From Malania oleifera (lineage: Eukaryota; Streptophyta; Magnoliopsida; Santalales; Ximeniaceae), in NCBI RefSeq assembly GCF_029873635.1, contig NC_080421.1, positions 41,459,120 to 41,523,119 of the forward strand: DNA of 64,000 nucleotides. The letters run 5' to 3'. Positions 1 through 12,284 of this stretch are shown here, piece by piece. The translations under genes and the position numbers were made by a program. The notes under the pieces were generated by a model that worked only from the letters and a program-made list of their open reading frames with translations, was not told the origin of the DNA and searched no databases. Position 1 is the stretch's first letter, and each line of letters opens with the position of its first letter.

Positions 1-541
1 TAGTTACAAATTTTTTAGGGTTAGGGTTCGGTTAACCGACTTTATTTTCGAAACCAACCGATAAAATTCAAGTAAGATATTTTTCATCAGTTGGAAATAA
101 TTATTTTAAGCCATAAGCTTATTTAAAAAAAAAATTAACCAAAGACGGTAGAGTTGAGTTTCTCCATTTTTTCTGTATTTAGCTATATATCTATATTTAA
201 TAAAATAACAACTTGGAGATATTCATACCCTAATTCTAGCACCAAAATTACTTTATCAAGTAGATGATTTATTTATGAATTAACTAATGAAAATTGTGTG
301 GCATAAGTATAGTTTTTAATTGGCATTAAATGAGTAGGTTTTGTGAAATACTGAAATGTAACGACTATATGCTGAGATATGAGATATGATATATGAGAAA
401 TGATATGATATGATATGCCAGTTTTTACCGAATTATAATCCAGCAGATATGTAGCAGAGATATGCACATCTTATGTTACTTACGGTTTTATGAAATGAAT
501 TATGATTACAGTTTTATACGATGTAAATTGCCATATATGAT
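1..541 (+). repeat. Gypsy LTR remnant, left part
   Basis: Runs in from before the window. It continues, across the inserted Copia LTR, into 2666 onward, where the sequence resembles the middle of the Tekay LTRs. It contains a GGTTCGGTTAACCGAC palindrome at about 25-40. Confidence 0.45.
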
Positions 542-2659
542 TGTTAGCTTTACCGTGATCCCAAGAGGGGGGGGTGAATTGGTATTTTTAAAATCTATCC
601 CCTAGGTGTTCCTCCTAATAGCAGTATGTTCACAACACTATGGTCAATCTAGTGCAAATAATATAAAAGTTAAATAACGCAGTTTAATCAATTATACAAG
701 CACCAGAAAGCAGTAAAGAAAAGGGTGACACACAGATATGTTATCGAGGTTCGGCCAACTGCCTACGTCCTCGCCTTGGCTAACCAGCATAAGGATTATC
801 ACAATAACTTGCTCACTTAAACAGGTGGAGTGACACCTATGCAAACCAGGTCAAATTATCATAGGACTGACCTCAACCTTAACCAATCCTTACCGGGCTT
901 GATTACCGCCCCCTCAGGCCACGCCTGGAATCTCTCAGATATACAATCAAAAGGTACAATGTATGGGTGCTTTCACGTAAAGAAAATTTGTACCACAAAT
1001 GCGCACAATATCACATACACCATAGATGATTTAATAATATAAGCTCAGTGTGGTCTAAGTAGTTCAACTCTAAAATAGATTTTCTATCAATGTAGTGCGC
1101 ACGTGAGAGTGTCAATAATAATCTGTATATTTCAAAATATTCAATCAAACGTGTTCACACAGAATATCAAACAAGCCTTAAGAATGTCAATCAGTAGAAT
1201 ATCTCAATCACACAAATATGTATATGCTTGGACTTGCAAAATATATATGATCTTTGTTTTCAGCAAAAATATATGAGTGAATAAATCTTGCAACAAAGAT
1301 GTATCACCTCAAACACAAATATCTCCTCAAATGGTTTTCAAAATAAAGAACAATAGATATTTGTAAATGATTTTGAAAATATTTCGCAACCAAAAGCAAA
1401 TATGAGCTTCTCAAGATATTGCAACGAATATGCAATCTCAGAAAACCTAGTAAAGTCTTCTTAGGATGAACTTATTGGCTAAGTCCCCTAAGAATCCTTT
1501 TGGTTTAGTTCTCAATAAAAATAGATCAATCTCACAACCAAAAGAGAGTAAACCTTCCTATCTAAACACTCAAGAACACTTACAAATGATTTAATGAGTT
1601 TTGAATGTAAGCTAGAGTGTATTTGGAAGAGTATGAGCAAATGGGAATCAAAAGAGAGTATTTTTGCTTGAGAGAAATTTTCTTAATCTTTTTGCTAATC
1701 GATGCTTAATTCTCCCAAATGAAAGAGTATATATAGACATACCAAAATATTTGACCGTTGGGGACTTATTAGTAATTATTGGAAAATTTTAATGACATTA
1801 AAATCAATTTAACCCCGTTTAAAAAATATTTAACCGTGGCAAAAATCAAGGCAACCCGAGAGGTCCGGTCGACTAGAAATGTTTCGGTCGACCAGGACTC
1901 ATATGGTTCGGTCAACTAGGGGAATTCTGAACTAAGTGGTCGGTCGACCGAAAGGCCTTTTCCAAAGGCAATTTTTCATTTCTTCGAGGTTCGGTCGACC
2001 AAGCCTTTTTGAACTAGCTGGTTCAGTCAACCAGACGGCTGGGATTTCTCCCGAGGACCCTCTGGTCGGCTAGGTAGTTGGAGAACAAAAGTGCACGGTC
2101 GACTAGATGGTCAAAATGTTAACTAGGGAGGGTTTCGGTCGATCGGGGTCAAATGAACTGTAAGGGCTCGGTCGACCAGACAGTGGTCAACATGTTGACC
2201 CGGACCAGTTTCGGTCGACCAAGAGAAAATGACCCGTGTGAGTTAGTCGACCGAAAGTACAATACATGTTCAATTCTGTCCTTTTTCAAGCATGCAATTA
2301 ACCAAGTCAAATATTCAAACATATGTATGTATGAGTGAGTGTCCTAGGGTCACTTGGGGTCCAATTTCAAGACATCGAAACTCTAAGGTCATTTTGCATT
2401 ATGATTTGGTTTAAGCTTACAAGATAAACCATGCATATGTTGTGTGTGCTTATTACAAACCAAATTTCCTAATTACTATTACAGACCAAATAGACCACTA
2501 AATATATTACAACTGAAATTATGAACTGGTCTTCAAGTTTTAAGCTTTTCACAAGCCATTAATGTGTCTGCTAATATAAACCTGAACATGAGCTAGATAC
2601 TCATTAGATACAAGAGTATTTGTCATTATCAAAACCGAGCGTGACCTATAAGGTCAACA
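542..2659 (-). mobile_element. Solo LTR, Ty1/Copia SIRE/Maximus-type
   Basis: On the minus strand it opens TGTTGACCTTATAGG with GGTTTTGATAATGACAAA (2659 downward) and ends CCAATTCACCCCCCC...GCTAACA at 542. It carries a CGGTCGACC palindrome array (1862-2255), a TATATATA box (1735-1728) and the block AAGGCGAGGACGTAGGC..GCCGAACCTCG (about 785-741). Flanks ATGAT and TTGAT are near matches but not clean. The sequence on both sides belongs to one Gypsy LTR, so this inserted into it. A fossil with no internal part. Confidence 0.75.
1862..2255 (-). repeat. Array of CGGTCGACC palindromes in SIRE-type U3
   Basis: About a dozen words of the form TTCGGTCGACCA/G, many with C-to-T style variants (GGTCAACC, GGTCGACT). 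They lie upstream of the TATATATA box of the same LTR. Confidence 0.85.
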
Positions 2660-3785
2660 TTTGATAGTAGAGCCCTATTATTGATGATCTCATGGTAAGA
2701 GCATGGTACTGTAGCTATATGTATGTAGGGGTGCAACCACATGTCTCAGATAGAGTGTGGATGGGAAAGACGATTGGTGACCTGGCTAAAGTATTCCCTA
2801 AAGGTTTTCTGGGGCTTCATCCGATGTAGTAATTCTAATTGACTCAACCTTCGGACGGTTTTCGGGTATAGATTGAGTAGGCACCATCGTACTACTTTAT
2901 GTTTGACTTAGCATTAGTCGGCCGGCTACTTGCTAGGTCCAACCCTCGGGCCGCACAACCCGTCTTGGGAGGAAGCATATCGCATGTGTATGTGATGACA
3001 TGACGACGCTAGTTCTACAGACCAGGCTATATCTTGTAGGCATATATGGGCACATTTACTATAAAAAGGGCTATATTAGCCAACATTATGTTATTATGAA
3101 AGCATGTATTTTCATATATACATTTTAGTACAGTTTTAAATGTCAGTTAAATGATTAATGTTAGCAGTATTATGTATACACAAAATCTCATGTAAACCAC
3201 ACACTGATGATAATGTAATCCGTTTTACTGAGAGGTGTCTCACCCTAGCATACAAATGTATTTTCAGGTCCTCCGAGGGATCGAGCTTAGCATTCTTCTG
3301 GGCCGAGTTAGATAGCAGATAGTCCTGGTTAGAGCTGGTGAGATATTAGTTAGTGTCTATCTTTTGGGGATTGTAACAGCAGATTATGTTTTAATTATGT
3401 ATGGAAGTATATGGAAAATAATTAGAAACTCTGGTATGTATTAGATGATATTTGTATTTCCGCTAAGTATGTTTATAAAGATTAGTATGGAACACCTATT
3501 TTCCCTTGTTTGAGCGGGTTGTATATGTAAGGTATCAGAAGGTATGTATGTTTAGTAGCACTCCGGCACCACCTAGAGGGCCGGGGCATTACAGAAACTG
3601 TAAAATTCTGGTATTTTGTATAAGTTAGGTATATTATGATTTTTGCTGCTTGGTTGACATGTATGTATAAACAGGTGAATCCCCAGTACCTATGGGTTCG
3701 GGTTGATTTTGACTATGCTTTATGGTATCAAAGTATTATTAATATTATGTGGAAAAAAAATATAGCAGAAAATTTTGGGGTGTGA
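2660..3785 (+). repeat. Gypsy LTR remnants, right part
   Basis: Phrases such as GAGCATGGTACTGTAGC, GTGCAACCACATGTCTCAG, CGCACAACCC and TACTGAGAGGTGTCTCACCC match equivalent places in the Tekay-type LTRs at 55.3-55.8 and 62.2-62.7 kb. One LTR ends at GGGGCATTACA (3585-3595); the next 190 bases end GGGGTGTGACA and may be the end of a second LTR. Solo or truncated; fossil. Confidence 0.6.
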
Positions 3786-5939
3786 CATGCATAATACAAA
3801 GGCTTCCTGCCTTCAAACCTCAAAGACATGCAACGACATAACCTTTAAGATTTAAAATAAAATTCATTAAGATTTTAAATCGATGACACATTAGATATGC
3901 AAGAAAATGGAACAACTAAACATATGTACAACATGCAATTAAAATCAAAGTTTACGCAAAAGTACATGTACGGTGTGCACCATAATCCAAAGATTTTAAA
4001 AGAATCGTGATTCGTTTAGAATCTCCATCCATCATGAGATAATTTAGGATTAAAGAACCCGACTTTTTTTTTTCCCTCATAGGGGAAGTGCACACACGTA
4101 TACAAGCATGCAGACACATGCACACATGAAAGAAAGGGAAAAACATGCATTCATGCAACAAACGAGGCATACACCAACATACCAAACAAGAAAAATCATT
4201 GGAAAATGATCAAAATTAAGCAAAAATGGTCCCACAATTTTTCTTGTTTGGTATGTTGGTGTGAGAGCAAAAATGGCCCCAAAATTTTTCAAGAAATTTT
4301 CTCTATTTTTTAGAATTTTTTTTTTTTTGTAATTTTTCAAGATTTTTAAAGAATTTTCTCCATTTTCCCTTTTTTTTTTTGGATTTTCAATTTTTTAAAG
4401 GTCCCTGAGTCAAAAATAACTTGGGGAATTTTCTTCATTTTTTTTTTATTTTCCCTGATTTTTTTTTCTTTTTTAACAATTTTTTCTATTTTTTTTTGAA
4501 AAAAAAGAATTAAAAAATTATTAAATAAATAAAAAACCAAAGGTTTGGAATCAAACTTGTTCAACTGATTTGAATTGGGTCAATGGGTCAGCCTACAATG
4601 ACGCGAGTCAAATTGGGTTGACTTGATTTAGGGAGAAAAAGGTGAGAAAGGAGGTTGGGCTACTACAAGTCTTTTGTACACGTGTGACGTGGCAGAGCAG
4701 GGTGGTTCTAATTCAATTTAATTTTTTTTTTTTTGAAATCAAGGGAGTGACACGTATTGGGTGACATCAACATAACATCACATGTCATGTGGCAACAATA
4801 GACTAGTGCAGGTGTTGAGGCGAGGATCGCTGATGTGGCGCGACCCTGATTGTTTAGAGAACACACACTTCAAATGGGCTAAATTGGGACATTCCACCCC
4901 AACCCCCCCCCCCCCCCCTCCCCCCCCCAAATAAAAAAGGGCAAACTTAATTGAAGCCCAATTACAAAAGCATCATCTTTGGATTTTAGAAGGTATAATT
5001 TAGTATATTTGAAAAAAAAAAAAAGCATCTACCAAAGTAATACAAACAATATTTTTACCACCTCTCGTCATATTAACTTTGTTTCTCCATTAACAATTTT
5101 AGAGGTTTTCTTTTCAGCAAATATTACTTCCACACAAATTTCACATTGTTGGCTTGATTAGGGCATTGGCCACAAAGATATAGTTGTTCGGTCTTCTTGG
5201 CATACATTCATTCCTTAAGCAATCAAGCATTTGACAATTCTAGAAAAAGTACTTATACTATCAAGCCTAGCCAAGGATCCAATGATTTAATAACAAATAG
5301 CAACAATATATAACAGAACTTGTGTTTCAAGCTTTTTATAGACTCAACTCAAAAATAAGAATTTTTTTTAATTTAATTGGCTTGTGAAAAACGTATATCT
5401 TTTAAGAATATTGAGACTAAGAAAAGAAGAATAAAAGAATAAATAGAATGCTCTTAAACTCAATATTATAGTACGACCACAACAAGTAAGCGTTATAAAA
5501 TAATTGCTCATGAATGTGAGGAAGCCTTTTAAAGCGTATTCAGATTTTTTTCTCTTTTCTTGTGGGCAGGAATGCAATAATGATATTCATAATTGTGTAA
5601 TGTATTGTACTTTGCCTTTTCACAAGAGAATAACATATAGAGGGTTCTCCAACATTTCCTTCTTCGTTCCTACAGAAATTCAAGGAGAATATACGTGACA
5701 AAAGATTTTAGTTACGCATTAATCAAACACTTAAATAATTAATTTGACAATATGATCCATATATTAAATAGCGAATCAATGTATATAAAAGAAATTGAAA
5801 GACAACCACAAATTTAATTTGAGAGAATAATGGTTGATGTAGTTTCCTCATAGAATTCTAATTTGATACTTTGCCACTTTTCTAAGCAAAAGGAAAGATA
5901 AAGATTCCAAGTGGTCATCTTTATCCTAGCTCCCACTCC
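3786..5939. other. AT-rich intergenic DNA
   Basis: T/A-run-rich sequence (about 4180-4560), a near-continuous C run at 4896-4928, and no supported gene. Small frames here are low-complexity. Probably contains the distal GLTP promoter at its right end. Confidence 0.4.
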
Positions 5940-7194
5940 TGACCCATTGTAACGAAAAATGTCGTCGTCTTAACTTAATTAGTCCTTGGGCAGTCGTAAA
6001 CGACCAATAACGATTTTTCCTTCATTTTAGGTGCTTCCTAAAACAGAGGACTCGCTCTTGTCTACAACCAGGCGCATTCTCCTCCTGGTTTTGCTTACGC
6101 TCTTTCTACTTTCATCCCTTCTCAGATCTGTTTTATTTATTCATTCAATTGAAATCTTTCCTTTTCTCTTTTCAATCAATTTACAGTTTTTCTTCCTAAA
6201 TCTATTTTTTTCTTGAGAAAACTTCAATTCTTTCGATCAGGTTTTTAACCAATATTCGCATTACATAGCAACATTCATTGCAAGGATTAGCTTATTGATT
6301 GCATGGTGGCTTATTGTCATAAGGTATATATGTATATGTATATGATTAATTTTTGATTTTTTTTTTTATTGAGGTTTTGTTAGCAAGCGTTGTGCAATTA
6401 TATATGTGTGTTTTCTCGATGGATTTCTTCACAAATCACATATTGGGTTGCCATGAACTAAGTTCTTATTTATTTTCCACCTGTTTGGTTGCTGAGAAAT
6501 ATTGCGACTAGAAATTCCAGTTAAATTTATGAATCACATTTTGTTGGGCTTTAAAAGATATGAGGAAATTAAGACAATTGAAGCACCTAATCATCTGTGT
6601 AGTTTCGATAATGGAGAGGTCCTAATTCTCACTACGTTAAATACAGGCTTGGAATCAAACCTATACCATTAAAATTGGCAGCTTGTGCTTTATGGAGGAT
6701 AAATGGTGAACGGTGATACAATTACTGAAAATGTAAACATTCATTTATTAGCTAGCAATTATAAGGGTGTTTTGTGATTTTAATTTTTGTTGTTGTTAAG
6801 CATGGTAAAAAATTTCATCTGATCTTCTCAAAGAGATCGATTTTTTTAGGGGGTTTAATTCGCAGTCGACCTTCTAATTGTTTATGTTGTCATCAGATGA
6901 TTGTTAACTAAGAATAAACTGTCTGAATCACGTGTCATATGGTATTCATGCAACGTTCAATAATGAATGCATGGGAAATTGAAAATGCTGCACATATTGC
7001 CATTCGTTCTGCACTAATATCTAAATACAAGAATTTTGAAACTTGAAATGATTGAATGATGGTGCCGCGCGCACTCCGAAAACAAAACATGTAGAAAAGA
7101 AAATGTGGAAAGGAGTTTGCATCCTTTATGTTGTTTCGTTAGTGCAGACCAACTTCGCATGTAATAATTTCATGATGCGCAGAGTAGTGCAAGA
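5940..7194 (+). promoter_or_regulatory. GLTP promoter, leader exon and 5'UTR intron (inferred)
   Basis: A pyrimidine-rich, untranslated-looking stretch at about 6030-6240 ends in GATCAG followed by GTTTTT, a usable donor at 6241. A good acceptor, GCGCAG, ends at 7182, just upstream of the start codon at 7195. This suggests a leader exon and a 5'UTR intron of about 0.94 kb. A TATA-like TATATAAAA lies near 5781-5789, but I cannot place the transcription start. Inference only; transcript reads would decide. Confidence 0.45.
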
Positions 7195-8783
7195 ATGGAG
7201 GGAACTGTGTTCGCCGTGACCTTGGAAGAACTTAGACAAGTCAAGTCTGAAGGGGGAGAAATACTTACAAAGCCTTTCTTGGATGTTTTCAGACACATGT
7301 TACCCGTGGTAGGTATGGTTTTTCAACTTATAGGCTAAGCTTGGATCCAATATCTTTCTTCTACTCGATCCCCCCCACCTCTCTGAAAAGAAAAATGTCC
7401 TTTTTTAGTTTTCACTTTTTTTTTCTTCTAATTTTTCTCCTCTTCCCTTTCCGAATGTGCATTTATTCTCTCTCGTGACATTTATTCTTCATGGATTATG
7501 ATATATTTAGTCATTTGTGTTTCTTACTGCAATATTAAGAAAATAATTTTTTTCCCAGTTTTTGCTAAGTGTGGAAGTTGGAAGGTGGTGCTTATAATAT
7601 AAAAATAGTTTCAAAATAAATCTTCATTATTTATCTTCGATCTCCAACTTGGAGACTAGTAACCAGGACAATACTAGCCCTCTTGCCCTTATGCCTATAG
7701 GACCTTCTGTATGACCTGAAATGCTCGTAGCATATTAAGAGTCTAAGACAATAATTTTATTCGTCATGTTATAAATGGGTTGTATAAATCCAACATTGTC
7801 TTTACTCATTAAATCCTCATATTAATTTGACGTGCTTTACCTAAAGATTTTTTTTTTTTGGATCTACCAAAAATGCACAGCAGTAACAGATTATAACTAG
7901 AAAAGCAAATTTAACAGCAGTCTTCTTCACATCATCACAGCAAATAGAGATAACTCTTAAATATGGATCAACAATAACAAACTCCCTAACCCATTGGCAC
8001 AACAGCATCATCGGCCAATGCCTCTAAAAAGCAAATATTACAAATCAATAGCCTCATTGCTCCAAAAAGATAATCCGTGAAGGTTTTAGATCAAGAGCTT
8101 CTCAATGGCGTCCTTGAGTTGTAGTATTTGGGACTTTTATTGGCTTCCTTCATTGCTTGTCACAGAACAAGCAATGACAGGTCTTGTGACTCCACATCCT
8201 CCGCCAAGAGCTTGCTTAGAAGGGACAAATACGTACGGCACATTCTTATCTTCAGCAAGTAAGGAAAGATGGAGAAGTACTTCAAGAGGTTCAGTGTCAG
8301 CAGCCATCACATTAGCACCCTTTTTGAGCTGCTTGTAATTGGCAGCTTGCTGAACAAGATCCAGGATGGTTATCGTCATCTGGGCATCGGCCAGCGGGTA
8401 CGCTTTTGGACTCACTGCTTCGCCTGTCATTGTAGCTGATATGAGGAAACAGCGGCGGGGAGGCTAGGGTTTTTGGTGAGGGCGCGAGGGTTTAGAAGCA
8501 GCCGTGTGGAGGACGGCTTAGGGGTGACAAAACGGGTTCACGGGCGGGTCCGGCGGGTTGTAAACGCGGCGAGAAGATCTGCGGCGACAGCGTGCGGCGA
8601 CGGCGTGCTGGTGCTGCGGTGCTGGGTTGCCTGGGCTGCCGGAAGAGGAACTGACGAAGATCGAAGGTGAACTCTTGCCTGTTGCCCTGGGGTGCGGGCG
8701 GCATGCAGCAGCAGTGCTGGGCAGAGCCGCAGAGGGCAGTGGGTGACTGGCGTGGGTAAAGAAATTAGGGTTCCTTGGGTTAA

Positions 8784-8832
<49 letters not shown>

Positions 8833-11162
8833 TAAATAAAAGGATTAACCCTTTTATAAATGGGTTGGTTTCTATAAATCTGAATCTTAATTGGACGGGT
8901 CACTCGACCCATTTTGTTCTTTACCTAGATATGACCCACTTAAGTGCTTAATAACCAATACTAATGAATATCTTTCTTTTAACAAATGCTACTGGTTTTT
9001 ATAGCTTCCTAAACTAATTTGATATGCTCTCTAATATTTATATTTGTTCATTTGGATGGTTTTTTTTTTTTTTTCATATGAATGTTTCAATCTTATTACA
9101 AACCTCAAATCTTTTAAGCTTTTAGGCATATATAGACCATTCATAACACGTCAGCGTCTTGTTCCAATTATATATTCTCTATCATTTTTCAGTTATTAGA
9201 GTTTTATGTAAAGGATGGACAAGATAACATAGTTTCTTTATTTGTTTGTTTGTTCGATATATGATGCCAGATAAATTTGGACCTTCGATGGTACTCGTAA
9301 AATCTGATGTTTTGGGCAATATATCTGTAAGTTAATCTTTTCTCATATTAAGTAGTTTCTTTTGACTTAAGAGTCTTATCTCTTCTCATGCAAGAAATTT
9401 TTAAAATTTTAAAAGAAGCATGACTTAGTTGGTTTTTAGGTCAAAGCTGATAAATCCAAATTTTGAAGTGAAAAAGCATTGAGTAGTTCTAAAAAATATC
9501 AACCATTCTGGATTCTCTACCTTTAACTCTATAATTTTTCTTACATACCACTAAATTGGTACTAGTGGGAGGGTGGGGGCAATTGGCAAGAGTGGCTTGT
9601 TTCCATTACTTGATTCAAATTGTTATTATATCCTTGTATGCAACAGAGATCAATGGCATATTTTGGAATAGCCTACATGTGAGAGGTGTTTTGTTGATGA
9701 GCCAGCCCAATTCATCAGTATTGATATTGCATTCGAATCAATGTTGTTAACTGGTGTATATGTATTTTTTTTTCCCTCCTTGCAGACATTAGAGTCCAAG
9801 TATAAGTCCAATCCATCAGAATTCAATGACTTGTACAATATGGTAAGGTTAGAGCTTGAAGCTAAAAAACAGAAGTCTTCTTCCAGTTGCACCACTGCTC
9901 TTCTCTGGTTAACCAGGTAAGCAATATTTTCAGCATGTGTAGGTGTAACAATGCGTGATTTCCCTCCTATTTGGAGTAGTAGATTTTGTACTATTTTTGC
10001 GCAAGTCCACTACGAGGACCAATTTACATCTTATAGTTGTGCAAATGTATGAAAAACTAGTGGACCCTTCACACGCTTGAGATGTTTTGTGATACTTATT
10101 TAGGGGCATGGATTTCTTGTTGGAATTGTTCCGCAACTTACTGGAGCATGCTGATTGGACCATGTCACAAGCTTGCACCTCTGCCTACAAGAAAACACTG
10201 AAAAAATGGCACGGTTTTCTAGAAAGATCAAGCTTCAGTGTAAACACTTTTTCCTACAACTCTATTTTTGTGTCTTCTAAAGTTTACAACTATGTGAAGT
10301 GCATCCTATACATAACCACATGTTTGGGAGCTCAGAATTTAGACCTTAGATTTGGATTTGTGTTGATTCCGATAAAATGCAATACAAAATTATATTTCTC
10401 CAAGTCACACAGATTGATATCCCGTCTTGAAATTTCTTCTCCCAAACCCAAAAGTGCCATTTTTTACATGAGTAATTTGACATTCCTAGACATGAAGAAG
10501 CATGAACTCTTGAGCAGTATTCTTGGTCCTCAAGCATGCACTATTCTTGGGCAACACCCCCTCCCCCTTTCCTTTTTTTCTCCTTTTTTTGGTGCAAATC
10601 ATATGATCTACCCTGATTAGAAAACTTTAAGCAACAACATAAATCATGATGACTAGATGATTTTAGACAAATCTAATATTAAGAACTTCCGGGTGCTTAT
10701 CTAAGAAGGGTACTATCTATTGGATTTGGGCATAACATGGCAAAAGTTGACAGAGATAATTTTGTATAAACTTAAGTGATTTGAGTCCCAAACGTAGTGA
10801 TGTGCTTCATGATCTTCTCATTTATTTTACCTTAATTAAAAGCCTTGCATTTATCATAATTGAAATCACAGGTTGCCCTGAAGGTTATTCCAGACAGGAA
10901 GAAGTTCATGGACATAATTGGGGGCACTGGTGATATTAATTCTGATATAGAACAACTGTGCACAAACTTTGCTCCATTGCTTGAAGAGAACCACAGATTT
11001 TTGGTAATCTCTCATGTATTTGTCATGCTTTCATGAAGGAAATTTAAGTATTCATAGCTCTGCAGGGGCTATCCATTCTATAACATCTGAATTCAACTTC
11101 TCCCTCTTTTTTGGTTTGACTTGCCGCAGGCTAGTATCGGGATGGACGATTGGAAATTTTAA
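7195..11162 (+). CDS. GLTP1: Glycolipid transfer protein, GLTP1-type (six coding exons)
   Basis: Soluble cytosolic protein expected to carry glycosphingolipids between membranes. Exons are 7195-7312, 9271-9326, 9786-9916, 10104-10239, 10872-11003 and 11130-11162; every intron is GT-AG and all phases join, giving 201 residues, about the length I recall for plant GLTP1 (near 202). Seen in the translation: the start MEGTVF, KPFLDV (26-31), VKSDVLGNI (49-57), [14 protein letters not shown] (89-102), WTMSQAC (120-126), KKWHGF (135-140) and the C-terminus MDDWKF. By family knowledge D52, N56, W99 and H138 match the headgroup-binding Asp, Asn, Trp and His of human GLTP; the basic residue expected next in that pocket is T59 here. 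The ATG fits because the family starts with this motif and an acceptor lies 12 bases upstream. Coding intron 1 (about 2 kb) holds an antisense SNU13 retrocopy. ACD11-like proteins are the nearest alternative, but the motifs favour GLTP1. Confidence 0.93.
7848..8518 (-). pseudogene. SNU13: Processed pseudogene of SNU13/NHP2L1 (15.5K U4 snRNP protein)
   Basis: Intronless antisense copy of the small L7Ae-family RNA-binding protein of U4/U6.U5 snRNPs and box C/D snoRNPs. The frame starts at 8430 and reads [20 protein letters not shown], then continues through [33 protein letters not shown] and [19 protein letters not shown]. Against the roughly 128-residue family it lacks about 14 residues after KKGAN (the TLNRGISEF segment, which carries conserved RNA-contact residues). 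It has a stop where Leu is expected after SNEGSQ; beyond that stop the sequence still reads [16 protein letters not shown] to the natural stop at 8086-8088. Upstream is a typical AAACCCTAGCC-type 5'UTR. On the minus strand an A-run at 7858-7848 looks like the poly(A) tail. No introns plus a tail point to LINE-mediated retroposition into GLTP coding intron 1. Confidence 0.9.
8519..8925. other. GC-rich segment with (TA)n, origin unresolved
   Basis: From about 8450 to 8760 the DNA is far richer in G+C than the surrounding intron. A (TA)22 run occupies 8787-8830. The left edge reads TAGGGGTGACAAAACGGG and the right edge ends ACCCATTTTGTTCTTTACCTA-like, an imperfect inverted match of the kind seen at hAT-type MITE ends. 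No clean 8-bp target duplication is visible. Alternatively it is a 5' extension of the adjoining SNU13 retrocopy. Confidence 0.3.
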
Positions 11163-11592
11163 TGCTGGGCTGTTGATAATTAGTTTTACCTTAAAATTTT
11201 ACTTAATTGTTGTACAATGTGATATCTTTGTTGTGTTCAATATTACCAATTATTACTTCTTAGACATGGCAATGTATTGGGAATAGCTATTTGAGATTTT
11301 CTAATATAAAAGAACATCTCCCCTGCGTACGATGAATTGGTTTGTGGTTGGATTCCTAAACTATGTCACCAGTCGATGTTCTTGTCATAGGGTCCATGAA
11401 GGGAAGGCAGCATATTTACATTTGAATCTCTATTCTCTTGGAAATATCTTCTTTTGCCTTATTGGAATGTTCTCCTTTCATTGTTACTCGTGTAAATGGA
11501 GAACAAATTTATCAAAATTTTGAATTAAAATAGAAATCTTTAAAAATATATTCAAGAAAATTTGGAATTTTTTGCATCAAGTAATTGATGGC

Positions 11593-11631
<39 letters not shown>

Positions 11632-11953
11632 TTCATTTATTATATTTCTAAGAAAAGAAATTACAATGATCACAAGAATAATACAACATGAAAGAATACA
11701 AGAATAATACTTATTCTTCACTTCAGGTGAAGTTTATCAAGACAATGAAGCCATTCCAAGAATCTTGTCTTGAAGCCATTCCAAGAATCTTTATAGTTAT
11801 ACGACATCATCTTCCATGCATTGTTTGAGACCACAATTAGTATAATTGAATTCCTTCAATCTTGTGAAGCATTGAAATTCTTCAAGCAGTGTATCATGTT
11901 TAAAACTAATTCTTTTGAGGAAAAGAGTTTGAATTGACAAACATTAAATGTTA
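11163..11953. other. GLTP 3'UTR and downstream DNA
   Basis: The first 150 bases or so after the stop are T-rich and probably 3'UTR; no canonical AATAAA is obvious. A (TA)n run lies at 11597-11627. Nothing else coding is supported. Confidence 0.4.
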
Positions 11954-12276
11954 AGGCAAAAGACATTGATCTCCCTTAAGGTTTGGCCAAAAAATAAGAG
12001 GGATCTCTCTAGAGTTTTAAAAATCTCAAGGACCTCCCTTGAGGTTTCAAGAGTTCCAGAGACCTCCTTAGGGGTTTGTCAAAAAGACACAAATTTTCCT
12101 TAATATTTTGAAAAAAAACAAGTATTTTGAGGGGAGATTTGTATCTTTTGGCAAATCTTAGGGGAGGTCTATGACGTTTCTAAAACCTCAAGGGAGGTCA
12201 ATGGAATTTTTGAAACATTGGGAGAGGTTCCTGCATTTTTGCCAAAACTCAAGGGAGGTCAATGTCTTTTGCACTA
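11954..12276. mobile_element. Mutator-like foldback MITE
   Basis: The ends are an inverted repeat: the left end reads GGCAAAAGACATTGATCTCC and the right end, reversed, reads GTGCAAAAGACATTGACC followed by TCCCTTGAG. The interior also folds back, with several copies of a CCTCCCTTGAGGTTT-type phrase on the left and its complement on the right. It is flanked by AAATGTTA at 11946-11953 and at 12277-12284, an 8-bp match within the 8-9 bp target duplication expected of Mutator-like elements. No coding capacity. Confidence 0.75.
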
Positions 12277-12284
12277 AAATGTTA

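Noticed and set aside
1-60. Telomere-like TTTAGGGTTAGGG near the window start
   Set aside because: Only about two imperfect units, inside LTR remnant sequence; not a telomeric array.
4077-4564. Lys/Phe-rich frames on minus strand
   Set aside because: Low-complexity A/T runs without codon-like composition or motifs.
8538-8912. Minus-strand frame of 124 codons over the GC-rich block
   Set aside because: It crosses the (TA)n run as alternating Tyr-Ile and has no recognisable domain; an artefact of base composition.
10108-10620. Plus-strand frame of 170 codons
   Set aside because: Only its first 44 codons are GLTP exon 4; the rest reads through the intron past a good GTAAAC donor.
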